A DNA stretch of 64,000 bases from Prosopocoilus inquinatus. Its lineage: Eukaryota; Arthropoda; Insecta; Coleoptera; Lucanidae. A program made the translations under genes and the position numbers. Shown one piece after another: positions 10,001-21,590 of the stretch. Under the pieces are notes generated by a model. The model worked only from the letters and a program-made list of their open reading frames with translations, made no database searches and was not told where the DNA came from. The DNA lies in NCBI GenBank assembly GCA_036172665.1, contig CM069871.1, forward strand, positions 5,518,001 through 5,582,000, read 5' to 3'. Numbering within the stretch: the stretch's first letter is position 1; each line of letters begins with the position of its first letter.

Positions 10001-12069
10001 CAAGATGATTTAGGTTTATTATTAAAAACAACATTTCAATCTTAAAATAAATAAATTCTATTTTAAAGCTTTAAATTGTGACTGACAGGTGAACTTATTT
10101 GATAATCAATAAATATTTTCAAACAGAAAATTTATAGTGTAAATCGAGAACGTTTACATAAATTTCTTGAAAGGTAATACAAGTGAATAATGAGGCAAAA
10201 CGATTCTAATTTAAGATAAGAACCTTGTTTAAGAGGAATTTAGATGTAATCATATAAACGGAGATTTATATATTTGAAAACGTTGAAGGAGAGATAAATC
10301 ACGAAGTCGAGACATTAGTAATGTCATCATCGTCTCCGTAAGAAGAATAATAAAGAAGTAACAACTTTTTTTTTTGTTCGCTGGTTTAAATGTATGGCAG
10401 TGAGGAAAACCGGTCGTACGTATTCGATTGAATTACAATAGTAAGTAAGGAAACTTTGTTCGTGGTTTTGTGTTATGCTATTTACAGCGAACTTGCCACA
10501 GTAAATGTTGCAGAACTTACTTACTTTCTTTGGTTAAGAGCAGGGCTATTAGCAATAAATTTCTTCTCTTCACTAAACACGCTATAAGGGTAGTATAAGG
10601 AAGCAAAATATAATTTAATCCCGAGCGAAATTAAAAAAAAAAAAACGCAACAAGAATGCCTTGCATTAGTAAAATAAATCCAAATTGAACAGAAGTGCAC
10701 TTAATGAAATATTTAAAACTCTGTATCAATTAGTTTTGAAACTTTTAAGACCTCCGTGAAAGCTAATCAATTTTGTCGGAAGGAATATTGGAAAGCTGCC
10801 TGTTTGAGAAATGCGAGTTCGAAACTCAGAGTAAACGATCATCCTTTACGGAGGAAACATTAATGAGCATTCAGCCGAGTTTGTTTTATTCGGGCTTCTG
10901 AAACACTTATTTAAATAATGATTTTAACCGTCGTGGGGTGGGGGAGGTTGGTTTTGCTTACTGCGGATTTTCGTTTGCGCCCCTGTAATTTTTCAACCGC
11001 TAAATAAAGTGAGCAAACATCAAAGCGTATCAAAACATTATGAATAATTTCGTGTGACATCGTCGAAAGGGTTTATTTTCATGTCGTGTTTGGATTTAAC
11101 AACAAACGCAATTATGAAATAAATCAAATATTTGCATTGATGTTTTCTTTTCGCTCTGCTGACATATAAAATAAACAATTTTAATAGTCGATTAGTTGAT
11201 GTAAAAAAAAGAATATTTTCCATGTATGTTTAATTATTAAAATGTCATTTTGGAATATTTAATAATTTTGAGTACAGACAGTTCTACGCAGCTTTAAAAA
11301 TCGCATGCATAATTCAAGCGCATATATTCAGCATTATTAATAAAGGATTTAAATGGTAATAAAAATATTTAATAAACAACAATGCAAATGTAACGCAAAG
11401 CCAAAAATAGAATTCAATAATTAATTGTGTATCTTCGAACTTTTTAAGTAAACTACTTTCTAACTATGTAAAATATTTTAAATGAAATTACTATTTTACT
11501 ATTATTAAATTATTCAAACTCACCCTGCAATATTTATAATTAAAATACTCTCGCGTTTTTACGTCGCTTTCATAAAATCAAAAATTTCAAACATGTTAAT
11601 GGAATTAGTTAATTTGTGAGTTATGGTTGATGTATTATGTTCAGGATCCGTTATAAATTGTTTATTATTCATTATCTCGACGTATTAAATATCTCGCTCT
11701 AAAATGTTATAATTAATACACGTTGTAATTATTTCATAATAAAGCCGATAACTTTTCGTGGGACGACGTTCGAAAGAAAGTTCCTGACGAAGCCATCAAC
11801 CGATAGTTAAAGGTTGAACATGAAACGATGAAAAGTTTTCTTTTTTTTTCTAAGAGGTCGTCGACTTAAAAATGTTTCGAAATTATTGAGCTAAATTTCC
11901 TCTTCAAATAATGGGTTTCTGTTTCAGACGAAACCGTGCATTAAGAGAAACAAATCGATGTATGACCCAAGACATTAAAACAAATTAAAAAAATTGTCAA
12001 TCAAATATGTTCCAATGATGTAGCAAAGATAAACGGACACCACCTTTGTAGTCCACTTGTCGCCTATGG
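10001..12069. other. No gene recognised
   Basis: AT-rich single-copy-looking DNA with A and T runs (for example near 10,630 and 11,840). The word ATTCAAACTCACCCT at 11513-11527 also occurs inside both copies of repeat R (32,333 and 40,196), suggesting a small remnant of that family. No coding signal was seen. Confidence 0.5.
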
Positions 12070-13035
12070 TTATCATGGCGAAATGTGCTTAAATGGCTAA
12101 AATTACGTGACTTCTCCTAAAACGCAAGTGCGGAGATGCGCGATCAAAAGTTACCGTCAAGTCCTAAATATCAGTCATCCCCGATTTTGTTTACACAATT
12201 TAGACATATTTTTCCCCTCTTTAAGTGCCTACCTGGAGAATACTTGAAACATGCCCTCTTTATACTTGTCATTTTATTGCTATATTCGGTGTTGCGAATT
12301 TGAATTTTTTATTCATTCATTGTATGTGACTTCAGGAAATAAAGGGATTATTATTATTATACGACGGAGAGATTTAATTGCGTTCACCTTTTACGTTTAA
12401 AGTAATTGGTCTGCCTCACGTCAGCTCTTACGCTGTTGACTCTTGATGCTGACACGATATTTTCCATTTGTACTTCGGTTAGTGGTCAAACAATTCGTCA
12501 ATATTTCTTGTACCAGGCTTGTAGAAACGCGACAGAAGAAAAAAATTGTTTGGCAATTAACAGAACCTATTTACGTTCGCATAATAATGTTTTTTAAATA
12601 AATAAGTAACTAGGTCCTTAGGTCAATTCATGTTGATGGGAAGTTTGGTGGTTATCACGTCAGACACATCAGTACCATTCTAATGTAAGAAAAATGTAAT
12701 AAACTTTACTTAAATGGCTTAAGCGGCGCTGCGCGGCTTCTCTTAAAACGCACGCGCGGTGATACGCTTTGTTTACACAATTTAGACATATTTTTCCGCT
12801 CTTTAAATGCCTACCTGGAGTATACTTGAAACACGCCCTGTCTATACTTGTTAGTTAGTTTACATTTCACATTTTATTGCTATATTCGGTGTTGAGAATT
12901 TGAACTTTTTTATACAACGCGCGACGGAGAGATTAAATTGCGTTCATCTTTTACGTTTCATGTCATTAGTCATCCTTACGTCTGCTCTTACGTTGTTGGC
13001 TCTTAATGATGTCACGATGTTTTTTCGATTTGTGC
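12070..13035 (+). repeat. Two tandem copies of a ~560-580-bp unit, each ending in repeat S
   Basis: Copy 1 runs about 12,070-12,480 and copy 2 about 12,700-13,035. Shared landmarks are GTTTACACAATTTAGACATA (12,189 and 12,770), TGCCTACCTGGAG, CATTTTATTGCTATATTCGG and GACGGAGAGATT(A/T)AATTGCG (12,363 and 12,923). The terminal ~110 bp belong to a family (called S here) that recurs at 61.3, 62.2, 62.3 and, inverted, 63.9 kb. No reading frame is conserved between the copies. The origin is probably an unidentified transposable element. Confidence 0.75.
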
Positions 13036-13700
13036 ATTCGTATATTAGAGGTATGGCCAGTTTTGGCTTTCTTTCTTAATTTGCGACGTGCCTGGAGCAC
13101 GTAGCTGTCTTGTGGTGTCCCCAGCGCCTGGCAGATGTTAGGAGGGGCTGATGCCTGAGGGACGGCAAACAATTTTCGTTAATGTGAGGGACATCGGACA
13201 CGTTTTCTCAGTGCACGATACCTCATCGGTTTTGATGTGGCGTCTGGAAGATCGAAACTCATCCGAGTTGACTCAGCCTCGTCTCCGTTGTGAAGGGTTT
13301 GCGACTGAAGCTTTCTTTTTCACGCAGCTTACTGTTCTTGAACTTTTTTCCTTTACAAGCTTTTACTGTTGATTGACAGCTCATACGATTCTGAGAACCT
13401 TCGAACAACGATTTCCTCAAAACTGCTGAGATTGTCCATTGATCTTTTTACGTCCATAGCCTCTTTTGACAAAGAGAAAGGATTCAGATTTAGGAGGTGA
13501 ATTGGATGGATGGAGTCGTGGTGAAAAATCCATTTGTCTTCCACAATTTTCCTAATTTTTCAGATTATAATGTGAAAGTCCATACGAGAGAATTAAAGAT
13601 ATGAAGATTGAGACATGAAGTCAAAACGGTATCTAATTATCTACTTATTTACTCCTAAGTCTCTCTACTGGGAGGTGTACCTAAGACTATAGAGTTAATT
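13036..13700. other. No gene recognised
   Basis: Small frames (68-73 codons) overlap antisense near 13.0-13.4 kb, without domains. Nothing else is supported. Confidence 0.5.
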
Positions 13701-14690
13701 GAGTTGTTTTTCTTTTCACATTCGTTTCTATTTTGTACCAAATATTTGACTTCTTTTCTTATTTCTGTGCCACTTTCCTTATTTTCATTTTGCCATATTT
13801 TTCTTGCCCCCTTTCCTATGCTTAGTTCTTTCCCTTATTTTAATTTTGACATATTTTCCTTGCTCCCTTTCCTGTGCTTAGTTCTTTCCCTTATTTTCAT
13901 TTTGCCATATTTTCCTTGCCCTTGGGCTTCGTTCTTTACATCACGTTGCCATATTTTCCTTGGCTTTCCTCTTCCTATCTGTTCCTTAGATTCAGATGTT
14001 TGGTAAAACTATCTATCTATCCCTATGAAGTTGCGTTTCTTGGTTTTTTTTTTGTTTCTACAGCCTCTTTTGACAAAAAGGAATTCATTTTGATAAGCTG
14101 GAGTGCTCAGACAAAAAATTTCCATATTCTTGTTCTTAGTTCGCAGACATCTGAAAGTCTTGTTGGGGGACGATTGTGAGGTATGAGTGGAAACAGGTTG
14201 GGGAGTTGAGTTGCTTTTATTTTCGCATTCCCTACGATTTTGTACCCAATGTTTGACTTCTCTCCTTATTTAATTTTGCCGTTTTTTCCTTGCCCTCGTC
14301 CCTGTGCCACTTTCCTTACTACATCTTGCCATGCCATATATTCCTTGGCCTCTTCCTGTTCCTACTTGTTGCTTGGATTCGGGTGATTGGAAAAACTATC
14401 AACTGGACGTGTTCTTGTCCACCTAGTTGTGTTTCTTGTATTTTTGTTAATACTTTGCTTACTCTCTCCATTTTGTACTAAAAGTTTAACTTTTTCCATT
14501 GAAGCCGCTTTCCTCACTTCATCTTGCCGTATTCCTTGGTCTTTTCTCTCTACTAGCTCCTTGGATTCGGATGTTGTAAATGCCTTGGTGAGACATCCTA
14601 TGAATGCATCGCCTCCCCCCCCCCCTCCACCTATTTTTCTTATTTCCGATCTTATCTCTTCTGCTCTCTTCTATTTTTCTTAAAAGCCTC
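13701..14690. repeat. Pyrimidine-rich repeat region with a 56-bp tandem core
   Basis: The core at about 13,770-13,985 repeats TTGCCATATTTTCCTTGCCC-like words at 13,790, 13,846, 13,902 and 13,946, giving periods of 56, 56 and 44 bp. Looser copies continue to about 14.5 kb (for example 14,275 and 14,525). Several open frames of 63-101 codons on the + strand are Phe/Leu/Ser-rich and overlap in different frames, as expected from T/C-rich repeats. A run of 12 C at about 14,614 lies near the end. Confidence 0.65.
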
Positions 14691-17476
14691 ATCTCCATTG
14701 CGTCTATTCTATTTTCATTTGTGATTTTGAGCTCCTAGACTTCGATGCTATTATAATAAGTCGTGTTTAATACCTTTTTAACTAACTTTGATTTAACTTC
14801 CTTTGTTATTTCTTTGATTTTGGAAAATCGCTGCTCGTTGCGCAGGTTCTATCGACGAAAAAAAAAAGGATTCATTTGAGCATCGATTGCAAGTTTTGTA
14901 ATAGGTGGGTGGATGACTTAAATTTTTCGTACAGACAAACTTTTTTTAAGGCTACAGTCACCGAGGTTTACTTTTGGACGCAGTGCCTGCGGAATCGATT
15001 TTCCCCTGCGCTTTGATCGTTGATTGCGTTCCGCGGACGGGTCGAATTTCTCATCGACGATGTAAAGCGAGCAGCACGTAAACCGCGACGGCGTGGACTG
15101 CATCTGCCCTCTACCGACGGACCTTCATTTAAATCCGGCGACAACAACAGCTGTAACGTACACACTTTTTTCCCTACATTCGCCCGTTTAAACGCAAGTA
15201 TTATCGGCACGACGCAATGCGTAAATTAAGAAGAATTACAAGCGTTATTATTGTTACTTAATTTGAATAAATCTAAAGTTTAATTTTGTTTTTTTTTTGA
15301 GACCAAAGTCCGGCTGTCCGATTACTATTACAGGTTAAGCTCGCTTGACACGCTTTTTGTGTTGTTTTGTACTAGATTATATTGTATTATATCATGACCA
15401 TCCACATGTACCTGAATTTGTACCTGACGTGGTGAATAAATTATTATTTTTATTACCAGTGATATCTCGCGTTAAATTATTGGATAAACATTTAAGTTTG
15501 TGTTGGGCCGTGCGTTTTTCCTAGCCAATATTTTGAGTTAATAGTATTATTTGTCTAACCCTACGGTGAACGCACGAGGTCCTGGAGGTTCAAGAAAACC
15601 GGTGCTCGCTGTGGGGCTGCTTCGCGGTGAAACCTTCAGCTGAGAGTGTCTCTCTGTCGCCCTTATGATACATTAATTAGTAAATCCATCCCGTCTCTAT
15701 TTGAGTTAGCTTCGGGATAGCTATTGAGAAAGCATAACGTAAAAGTTTTTAGTCTTAGCATTTTATAATTTTAGTATTGAAGTCTTATTGAGGATAGTTG
15801 GGGGACGGGAAGCCAAAATCTGTTTCCACTGCAATAATTTTCATCAATTATCTCTATTATAATTTCGAATCAAACATAAATACATAAATTCATAATAATT
15901 CGAGGTTAAATGTCTTAGTCTTTGGCAATGGCAACTCGTAATTAAACTTTCCGAGTTAAAGTTAATTCGAAACTTTAGCCATTACACTCCATGGAAATTA
16001 AAATAATATTTGCAACTCGTTAGCGAACCGAAATATCGAACGTCGTGTACGCTCTCTGTCTCTTTATTAGTTAAAACAGTGTATCGCAAGAAGAAGTTAA
16101 ATTAAACCGCCTGCTTGTGCTTGTTGGTCGAATAAATTTTTGCCGTCGAAAATAATTTTCTTCATTAATCTTTATTGTGTTTGCCGGCGGTTATTACCTG
16201 CTGTACGAAATATGGCCGTGGTATTTGTTTTTAAAAAAAAATCGCTAAAATTACGTACGGCGTGATAATTTGTCACTCCCTTGCCGGAGCTATTTGGTAC
16301 ACATGTGGGTGTTCGACCAAAACAAGAGCCTCCGGGGATTGAGTGTTCTACGTGCCGGGAATCAACGGAGATCTCGATGAATGGGCGGCAGAGAGAGAAC
16401 CGCACGGCGGCGTTACATTGAGCTTTGATCTGTCCGTTCAATTGCGACAGCAACCAGGCTGATTGCGAAACCTCAAACGTTACTGCCCCCCAAAAAGCAC
16501 CCCGTCCTCATGAAAGAATCCTCCTGTCCTGTGACACATCCGATTAAATCATTTCGTTTGAGGCCATCATTTATTTTCAAAATGCGGCAATTAAATGTAA
16601 ATAAATTCATAAGCCCGACGTTGTTTCGTTACGCTTCAGAAATTTTATGTCATGTAGGGAGGAAGCCTTTGTCTTAAAACTGGGATACCGTCCTCGAATA
16701 ACATCATCATCATCACAGCGATACATGTAATATTTAAATCCTTCGGACAATCTCTGACAATTTATGCAGTTATCGGTTTTTTCTGCTTGAATGAAACGAT
16801 TTGTGTTAAATTTACCATGCAACTTTTCGCTTCTGAAACAATGGCAGCAGCTAAATTTACGACGTGTGCATGAGGAAATTGCCTTTGTACTGATGCGATG
16901 CCGCCGCCGCCGCCGCCGCCGTTGCAAAACGCGGAAACAAATCCTTGCTGTTTTATTTGATCGATTCCAATTTCATTATTTGCGGATTAATTTGGAACGC
17001 CAGCCCAGTTTTGAAAAATCATTGCTCATTTTCTAATAACCGACATCGACAACCCGTAATTTACAAACATCATTTTGTACTCACCAATAATATTTTAGTT
17101 AATCGAACGAAATTTATGGGTTCCATTGCCGAAGCTCCGCGCTACACGATTCTGGTTTTAGTTTTTATGCAGAGGTTTCACTTTACGTCTGTATCTACAC
17201 CTAGACATTAAAAGCTAATAAATATTTTAAATAATTACAATTTATCAGCCGAAAAAAAAACACGTTCCGTTTTTACCTCTGACACCGATCGAACTAAATT
17301 CTCATAACATAAAGAAATTAAAAAGAAAAAAGAAACAGTTTTGGATTCCGTACACACGCAGGGTGCTGCAGAATAAGTATTCAACCCGCCAGGAGCGTGT
17401 CTACCCACTGTACTACATCATTTTACCTTCGAAAGTATGTTACGGTACAAAATTCCGTACGTGTGGACCTCTCCAG
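14691..17476. other. No gene recognised; includes (GCC)7
   Basis: A moderately GC-rich patch at about 14,950-15,200 has overlapping frames on both strands (60-80 codons) but no motif. A (GCC)7 triplet run lies at 16900-16920, and the frames around it are Arg- or His-rich as a result. Exons of a larger gene cannot be excluded at 14.95-15.2 kb or 16.2-17.2 kb, but nothing in the sequence positively supports them. Confidence 0.4.
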
Positions 17477-17558
17477 AAAGTGGTAGATTATTTCGTCGCG
17501 AGTTGTTTCAAGCGTGCGTGCCGCTTTAAAGGGTTCTTCAAATAACCTATCGTTTTAA
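17477..17558 (+). repeat. Dispersed repeat remnant, copy 1 (pair with 42366)
   Basis: Shares AAAGTGGT(A/T)GATTATTTC and, after a 15-20 bp insertion relative to the other copy, GCTTTAAAGGGTTCTTCAAA with 42366-42429 in the same orientation. Upstream sequence is not clearly related. Probably two fragments of one transposable element. Confidence 0.6.
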
Positions 17559-18057
17559 ATTCGAGCCTGCGTCGCTTTCCTTTTAGCACGTAGTAACCTT
17601 TACACAGATGCAAGGGGCGGCTTAACACCCACGAGCCGCTTTAATGCACTTCTGTTGCGGCAGACTATAGACTATTTAATATCTAGCGAGGTTAGGCAAT
17701 GAGATGCAATCTTATGCTTGATCTGTGCACTGTAAAGGAGACGTCGCGTCTGTAAGCGTCGATATGTTTACCTTTTTTAAGTTTAATTGCTTTTCTTTAT
17801 TTCCGTTTAAAGTGAAGGTGAGGGTGCGGCGGTTTCTTTGAGCGGCAAACATCAAAGGAGTTTCCGGGGGCCAGAATGCATTCGGTTTTGCACACGGCAC
17901 GCAATATGCGTGCCGGGTTTCGCGCGTTGCTGAACGTAACTTTGGTTAGGAACAGACGAAAGTCAGTTGGAGTCTTTCTAATAATAATAGAGCTTCTTCT
18001 AGATGTTCCTCTCTACGAACCGGGGCGAATGGGTGCGCCGAACATCTTTCATATTTA
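17559..18057. other. No gene recognised
   Basis: No repeat or coding evidence. Frames at 17,712-17,900 and 17,876-18,058 are short and unsupported. Confidence 0.5.
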
Positions 18058-18225
18058 GTACAAAGTGTTTTTAATCTTAAACCGAACAGAAATATGATGG
18101 TAACACACTCAACGTTTCGCTGTAGATTTATAGCTTCGTCAGGAGAAAGTATAAATCTACAGCGAAACGTTGAGTATGTTCCCATCATATTTCTGTCCGG
18201 TTCAAGATTAAAAAAAACTTTGTAC
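18058..18225. mobile_element. 168-bp fold-back element with hammerhead-like loop
   Basis: The left arm 18058-18132 pairs with the right arm 18150-18225 with only a few mismatches and a 17-nt loop (18133-18149). Both ends read GTACAAAGT. Read on the minus strand, the loop contributes CTGACGA and the following arm contributes GCGAAACGTT, so the CUGANGA...GAAA order of hammerhead ribozymes is present with a short helix II-sized insert. Full folding into an active ribozyme is not established; the base next to CUGACGA does not pair ideally. Such a structure would fit a terminal part of a Penelope-like element. Confidence 0.75.
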
Positions 18226-18263
18226 TTACAATTTTCATCGGACAAGAATCAATTTCAATTTCA

Positions 18264-18740
18264 TATTTAGGTTTAAGGGCGTGGCCTGGGGTTGGCTTTA
18301 TTAACTTGAGCACGAGCTCAGCCAAACAAGTGTCGTTCACAACTTCTTCAGCCAAAAGTTTACGACTTTTTCAGAGTGCCTCGCGAGGGTTAATCTCCTT
18401 GACGGACGGCTAGACGGAGAGCATATTTTCATTGCGATTGCAACGTAGACCTCAGGGAGGTTTGGTGTTTCGGGGGCTGAGGCCAGTTTTCATTTGGGGT
18501 GTGCGAAGCGGTGCGTCGGATATCTTTTATATTTAGGTTTAAGGGCGTGGCCAGGTGTTGGCTTTATTAACTTGAGCACGAGCTCAGCCAAAAGTATCGT
18601 TCACGACTTTTCCAGGGTGCCTCGTGGGGGTTAGCTCCTTGACGGAAGGTAGACTGGGAGCATATCTTCATTTCGATTGCAACGTAGGCTTCAGGGAGGT
18701 TTGGTGTTTCGGGGGCTGAGGCCAGTTTTCATCTTGGGAC
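18264..18740 (+). repeat. 266-bp tandem repeat, two copies
   Basis: Copy 1 starts at about 18264 and copy 2 at about 18530, both with ATTTAGGTTTAAGGGCGTGG, then TTGGCTTTATTAACTTGAGC. Both end with GAGGTTTGGTGTTTCGGGGG and CTGAGGCCAGTTTTCAT. They differ by indels of up to about 25 bp in the middle. Copy 2 lacks the last part. No protein frame is shared. Confidence 0.8.
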
Positions 18741-18882
18741 GCTTTGATGATTGATAAATTCCTCCAATCCAAGGGTATACATGGATAAGTTCTTACTACC
18801 GGCTTTGCTTTTTTGTACCGTCGGCGGCTACCGGCTTTACCTTCGCCGTTACGTCCTATCCTAAACTAGCCTTGTCTTTGCA

Positions 18883-19045
18883 TTTTTTTTTTGTAAAACG
18901 AATAACGGATCCGCCTCAAGTTATTGTGGATTGAAACCACGTTCAATTTATTTGCGTTGAATTCTTAATTCAGTTCAATACGCAATAAGGCGCATACTCA
19001 CACATAAGTAAGATGCTGCGCTCAACTCTTAAGGTATTATCGTGA
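18883..19045 (+). repeat. Dispersed repeat D, copy 1 (pair with 45139)
   Basis: Starts with a T-run followed by TGTAAAACGAATAACGGATC and TTATTGTGGATTGAAACC. It continues through AATTTATTT to a TTAAGGTATTATC-like end. The same order is found at 45139-45290. Identity is high at the 5' side and declines 3'. It lies directly beside an inverted copy of element E. Confidence 0.7.
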
Positions 19046-19077
19046 CGATTGCTGGTTAATTATTAAAAAAAATTAGG

Positions 19078-19315
19078 GAAGGTCAGCCTCAACCATAAAC
19101 TCTCTTTACTTTAATAGACAACAGAACCACCCCCCACTGATTGATAAACCAACCTATTCCTTTTTAGATGAATTTCTTGTTCGGTAGCTAGTTTTAAAGC
19201 CGAAAATACGTTTCCAGGCGTTTTCGCACGAAAATTCAAAATAGTGTCGTTAGTTGCCTAAACATTGTCAAATTCTTCTCCCTCTCCGTATGAGGGTTTC
19301 CTCGACGAATTCATT
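19078..19315 (-). repeat. Dispersed element E, diverged inverted copy
   Basis: Read on the minus strand it runs CGTCGAGGAAA, GAGAAGAATTTGACAATGTT, TTTCGTGCGAAAACGCCTGG, AAACGTATTTTCGGCT, CTACCGAACAAG and finally a GGGGGTGGTTCTGTTGTC-like end. This is the same order as the copy at 26.0 kb and as the core of the satellite monomer at 48-54 kb. It is a single copy with many substitutions, which supports E being older than the array. Confidence 0.65.
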
Positions 19316-19529
19316 GAACACTTAATTAAACTAACAAAATTTTAACAAATCGTTACGGCCATTTTTCCGTAAAAGATTTTTTCCCGTTGTAAATATTTGC
19401 TAGATCTTTGTAAGTTGGCATCAGTGAGTTTGAATTGTTTCTAACGGCGCGACACTAAAATTCGTCCGTTCGAATTTTCGCTGTCTTTCGAAGTAAACTC
19501 GCTTGAGTCGGTATGCGTGAGCACTGTCA

Positions 19530-20600
19530 ACTTTAGTGAGGTACTTTGGCCTGAGAACCTTATCATTCCAATTTTTGACAAACCAATATTGTGGTGTTGG
19601 GTGGAAATCACTTCCGTTAATCTTTGTTCGGCGAGTGTCGCAAAAAAAGTAAGTTGTTTTCATGAGTTGCCATGACGACCTTTAGTGCATGTCGTATCTT
19701 ATTTCAGGCTTTTTCACATGTTCTGCTAGTTATATCGTAAAGGCTTTCATCTTTGACGATTCAGAGAGAGATTTTTATTGTTAACGCTCGTCGTTCCGTA
19801 ATAAGTTACATTCCGTTTGGTGCGTTCGATTTCAATGCCTGCTGTCTCTGCCGCGATGATTAGTTTGGGTTTGGTAATGACTTCAAACGGCGCTAGAGGG
19901 ATGCACGAGGTTCACCACTAGGACTGAAGTACCTCTACGTTTACTCCGGTTAAGGTACTTGTGGCAAGAGCTTTACCAAGCTTTTAAAAAAGCTTTAGCG
20001 ATGTATGTTGGCCTGGGAACCTTATTGTTTCAATTTTTGGCAAACCGAGTTTGTGTTGTGGACACTTCTTCCGTTAATTTTTGTCGCAGTAGTTTTCATG
20101 AATTATCATGGCGACTCTTAGTGCACGTCGTATCTTGTTTCAGGCTTTTTCACATATACTGCTAATTTTATCGTAAAGACTTTCATCTTTGACGATTGAG
20201 AGAGAGATTTTTATTGTTAACGCTCGTCGTCCCGTAATAAGTTACATTCCGTTTGGTGCGTTCGATTTCAATGCCTGCTGTCTCTGCCGCCATGATTAGT
20301 TTGGGTTTGGTAATGACTTCAAACGGCGCTAGAGGGATGCACGAGGTTCACCACTAGGACTGAAGTACCTCTACGTTTACTCCGGTCAAGGTACTTGTGC
20401 CACGAGCTTTTCCAAGCTTTAAAAAAAAACCTTATTGTTTCAATTTTTGGCAAACCGACTTTGTGTTGTGGACACCTCTTCCGTTAATTTTTGTCGCAGT
20501 AGTTTTCATGAGTTATCATGGCGACTCTTAGTGCACGTCGTATCCTGTTTCGGGCTTTCTTTATATGTACTGCTAATTTTATCGTTAACGCGTATCAACT
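19530..20600 (+). repeat. ~437/410-bp tandem repeat, about 2.5 copies
   Basis: The landmark GTGCA(T/C)GTCGTATC recurs at about 19,685, 20,121 and 20,531. GCTAGAGGGATGCACGAGGT recurs at about 19,891 and 20,328, and CCGTTTGGTGCGTTCGATTT recurs in both full units. The second and third repeats differ by a deletion near 20,420. Frames at 19,959-20,165 and 20,435-20,710 share a peptide because the DNA is duplicated, but neither has a domain or a proper upstream context. Confidence 0.85.
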
Positions 20601-21363
20601 TCGACGATTCAGAGACAAACTTCGTTATACACTTATTTCGAATAACCCTGTACTTAATATTAGTTACTCATTTACATTGCAGTCATATTCACCGAGGCTG
20701 GTCTAAATAAGCCGTCCTAGATCGTAAGATTAGCATGTGTGTTTAAGCTCTGCAAGCAAATTGCATATAAATATTTAGGCAAAGATACTACCGCCTCCCG
20801 TAAAGAGCAAACGGAGCGTTTGCGTTCAGTTTATTGAGTTACGCTAAGTGCTGGGAGAAATAAGTTGCGTTATTAAGCGGCCGTTTCATCGCCGTATTCA
20901 TTTACGTCTTTTGAAAACATTCTCGAAGAATTAATGCGTTGTTGATATTGCAGGGCAGTTTTCGTGTTTTATTTAGTTTGCGTTTTTGAAGATGTAGATC
21001 ATTTAACCAGTTGAGTAAAGCTTTGAATATTCCTTGAGGTAGGTATGATCAGTACCTTAATTAGGGCATCTAAAAATAGTTTAGATACATTTCTGTACTT
21101 ATGTGTCTATTCGACTTGGAATTGTTCGATATAAAAACCGCATTTTTCAATTCTTAATATAACAAATCTAATTGTTATGTATTACAAGCAATTCATGGAT
21201 GAAAGTATGGAACTCAATGTCATTGTCATCAGCGGTACGTTAGGTAGACGTTATACATAATATCCATCCAAACGTCCTAAGATTGATTATAAGAGTACGT
21301 CTGTAAAGTGTAAGCATAAGGTTGTTCACCATGTAAGATGTAGGTTATCTGTATTATTAATTA
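20601..21363. other. No gene recognised
   Basis: AT-rich sequence with no supported feature. Confidence 0.5.
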
Positions 21364-21520
21364 TTTTATCCAACACCTGTTTATTATGAAGTCATAATAA
21401 TGCCGATTTTGAATATACTATGAGGTCTGTAAAACACTAATGGAATTATGAACCCTTAATTAAACTGTTATTCAAAATGGGCGTCATTATGTCTTCATAA
21501 TAAACAAGTGTAGGATAAAA
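21364..21520. mobile_element. MITE, 157 bp, with ~50-bp inverted ends
   Basis: The left end 21364-21415 (TTTTATCCAACACCTGTTTA onward) is the reverse complement, with about six mismatches, of the right end 21469-21520. The centre of about 50 bp is unrelated and AT-rich. No coding capacity. Similar words (ACTTGTATAATAAACAG near 21,603 and TCCATTATGAAGTCACAATA near 22,145) suggest fragments of further copies nearby. Target-site duplication could not be fixed by eye. Confidence 0.75.
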
Positions 21521-21546
21521 CTATGTATTATATTCGTGCCTTAACA

Positions 21547-21590
21547 GCAAATAAGTCACTCAAGAAAAAATATTTTCGTGACTTATTTGC
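21547..21590. repeat. 13-bp perfect inverted repeat
   Basis: GCAAATAAGTCAC (21547-21559) and GTGACTTATTTGC (21578-21590) flank an 18-nt A/T-rich spacer. It lies 27 bp downstream of the MITE and could be part of another degenerate element. Confidence 0.6.

Noticed and set aside
14968..15229. Overlapping frames in a GC-richer patch as exons
   Set aside because: Frames are open on both strands, without domain or clear splice sites; composition alone is not enough.
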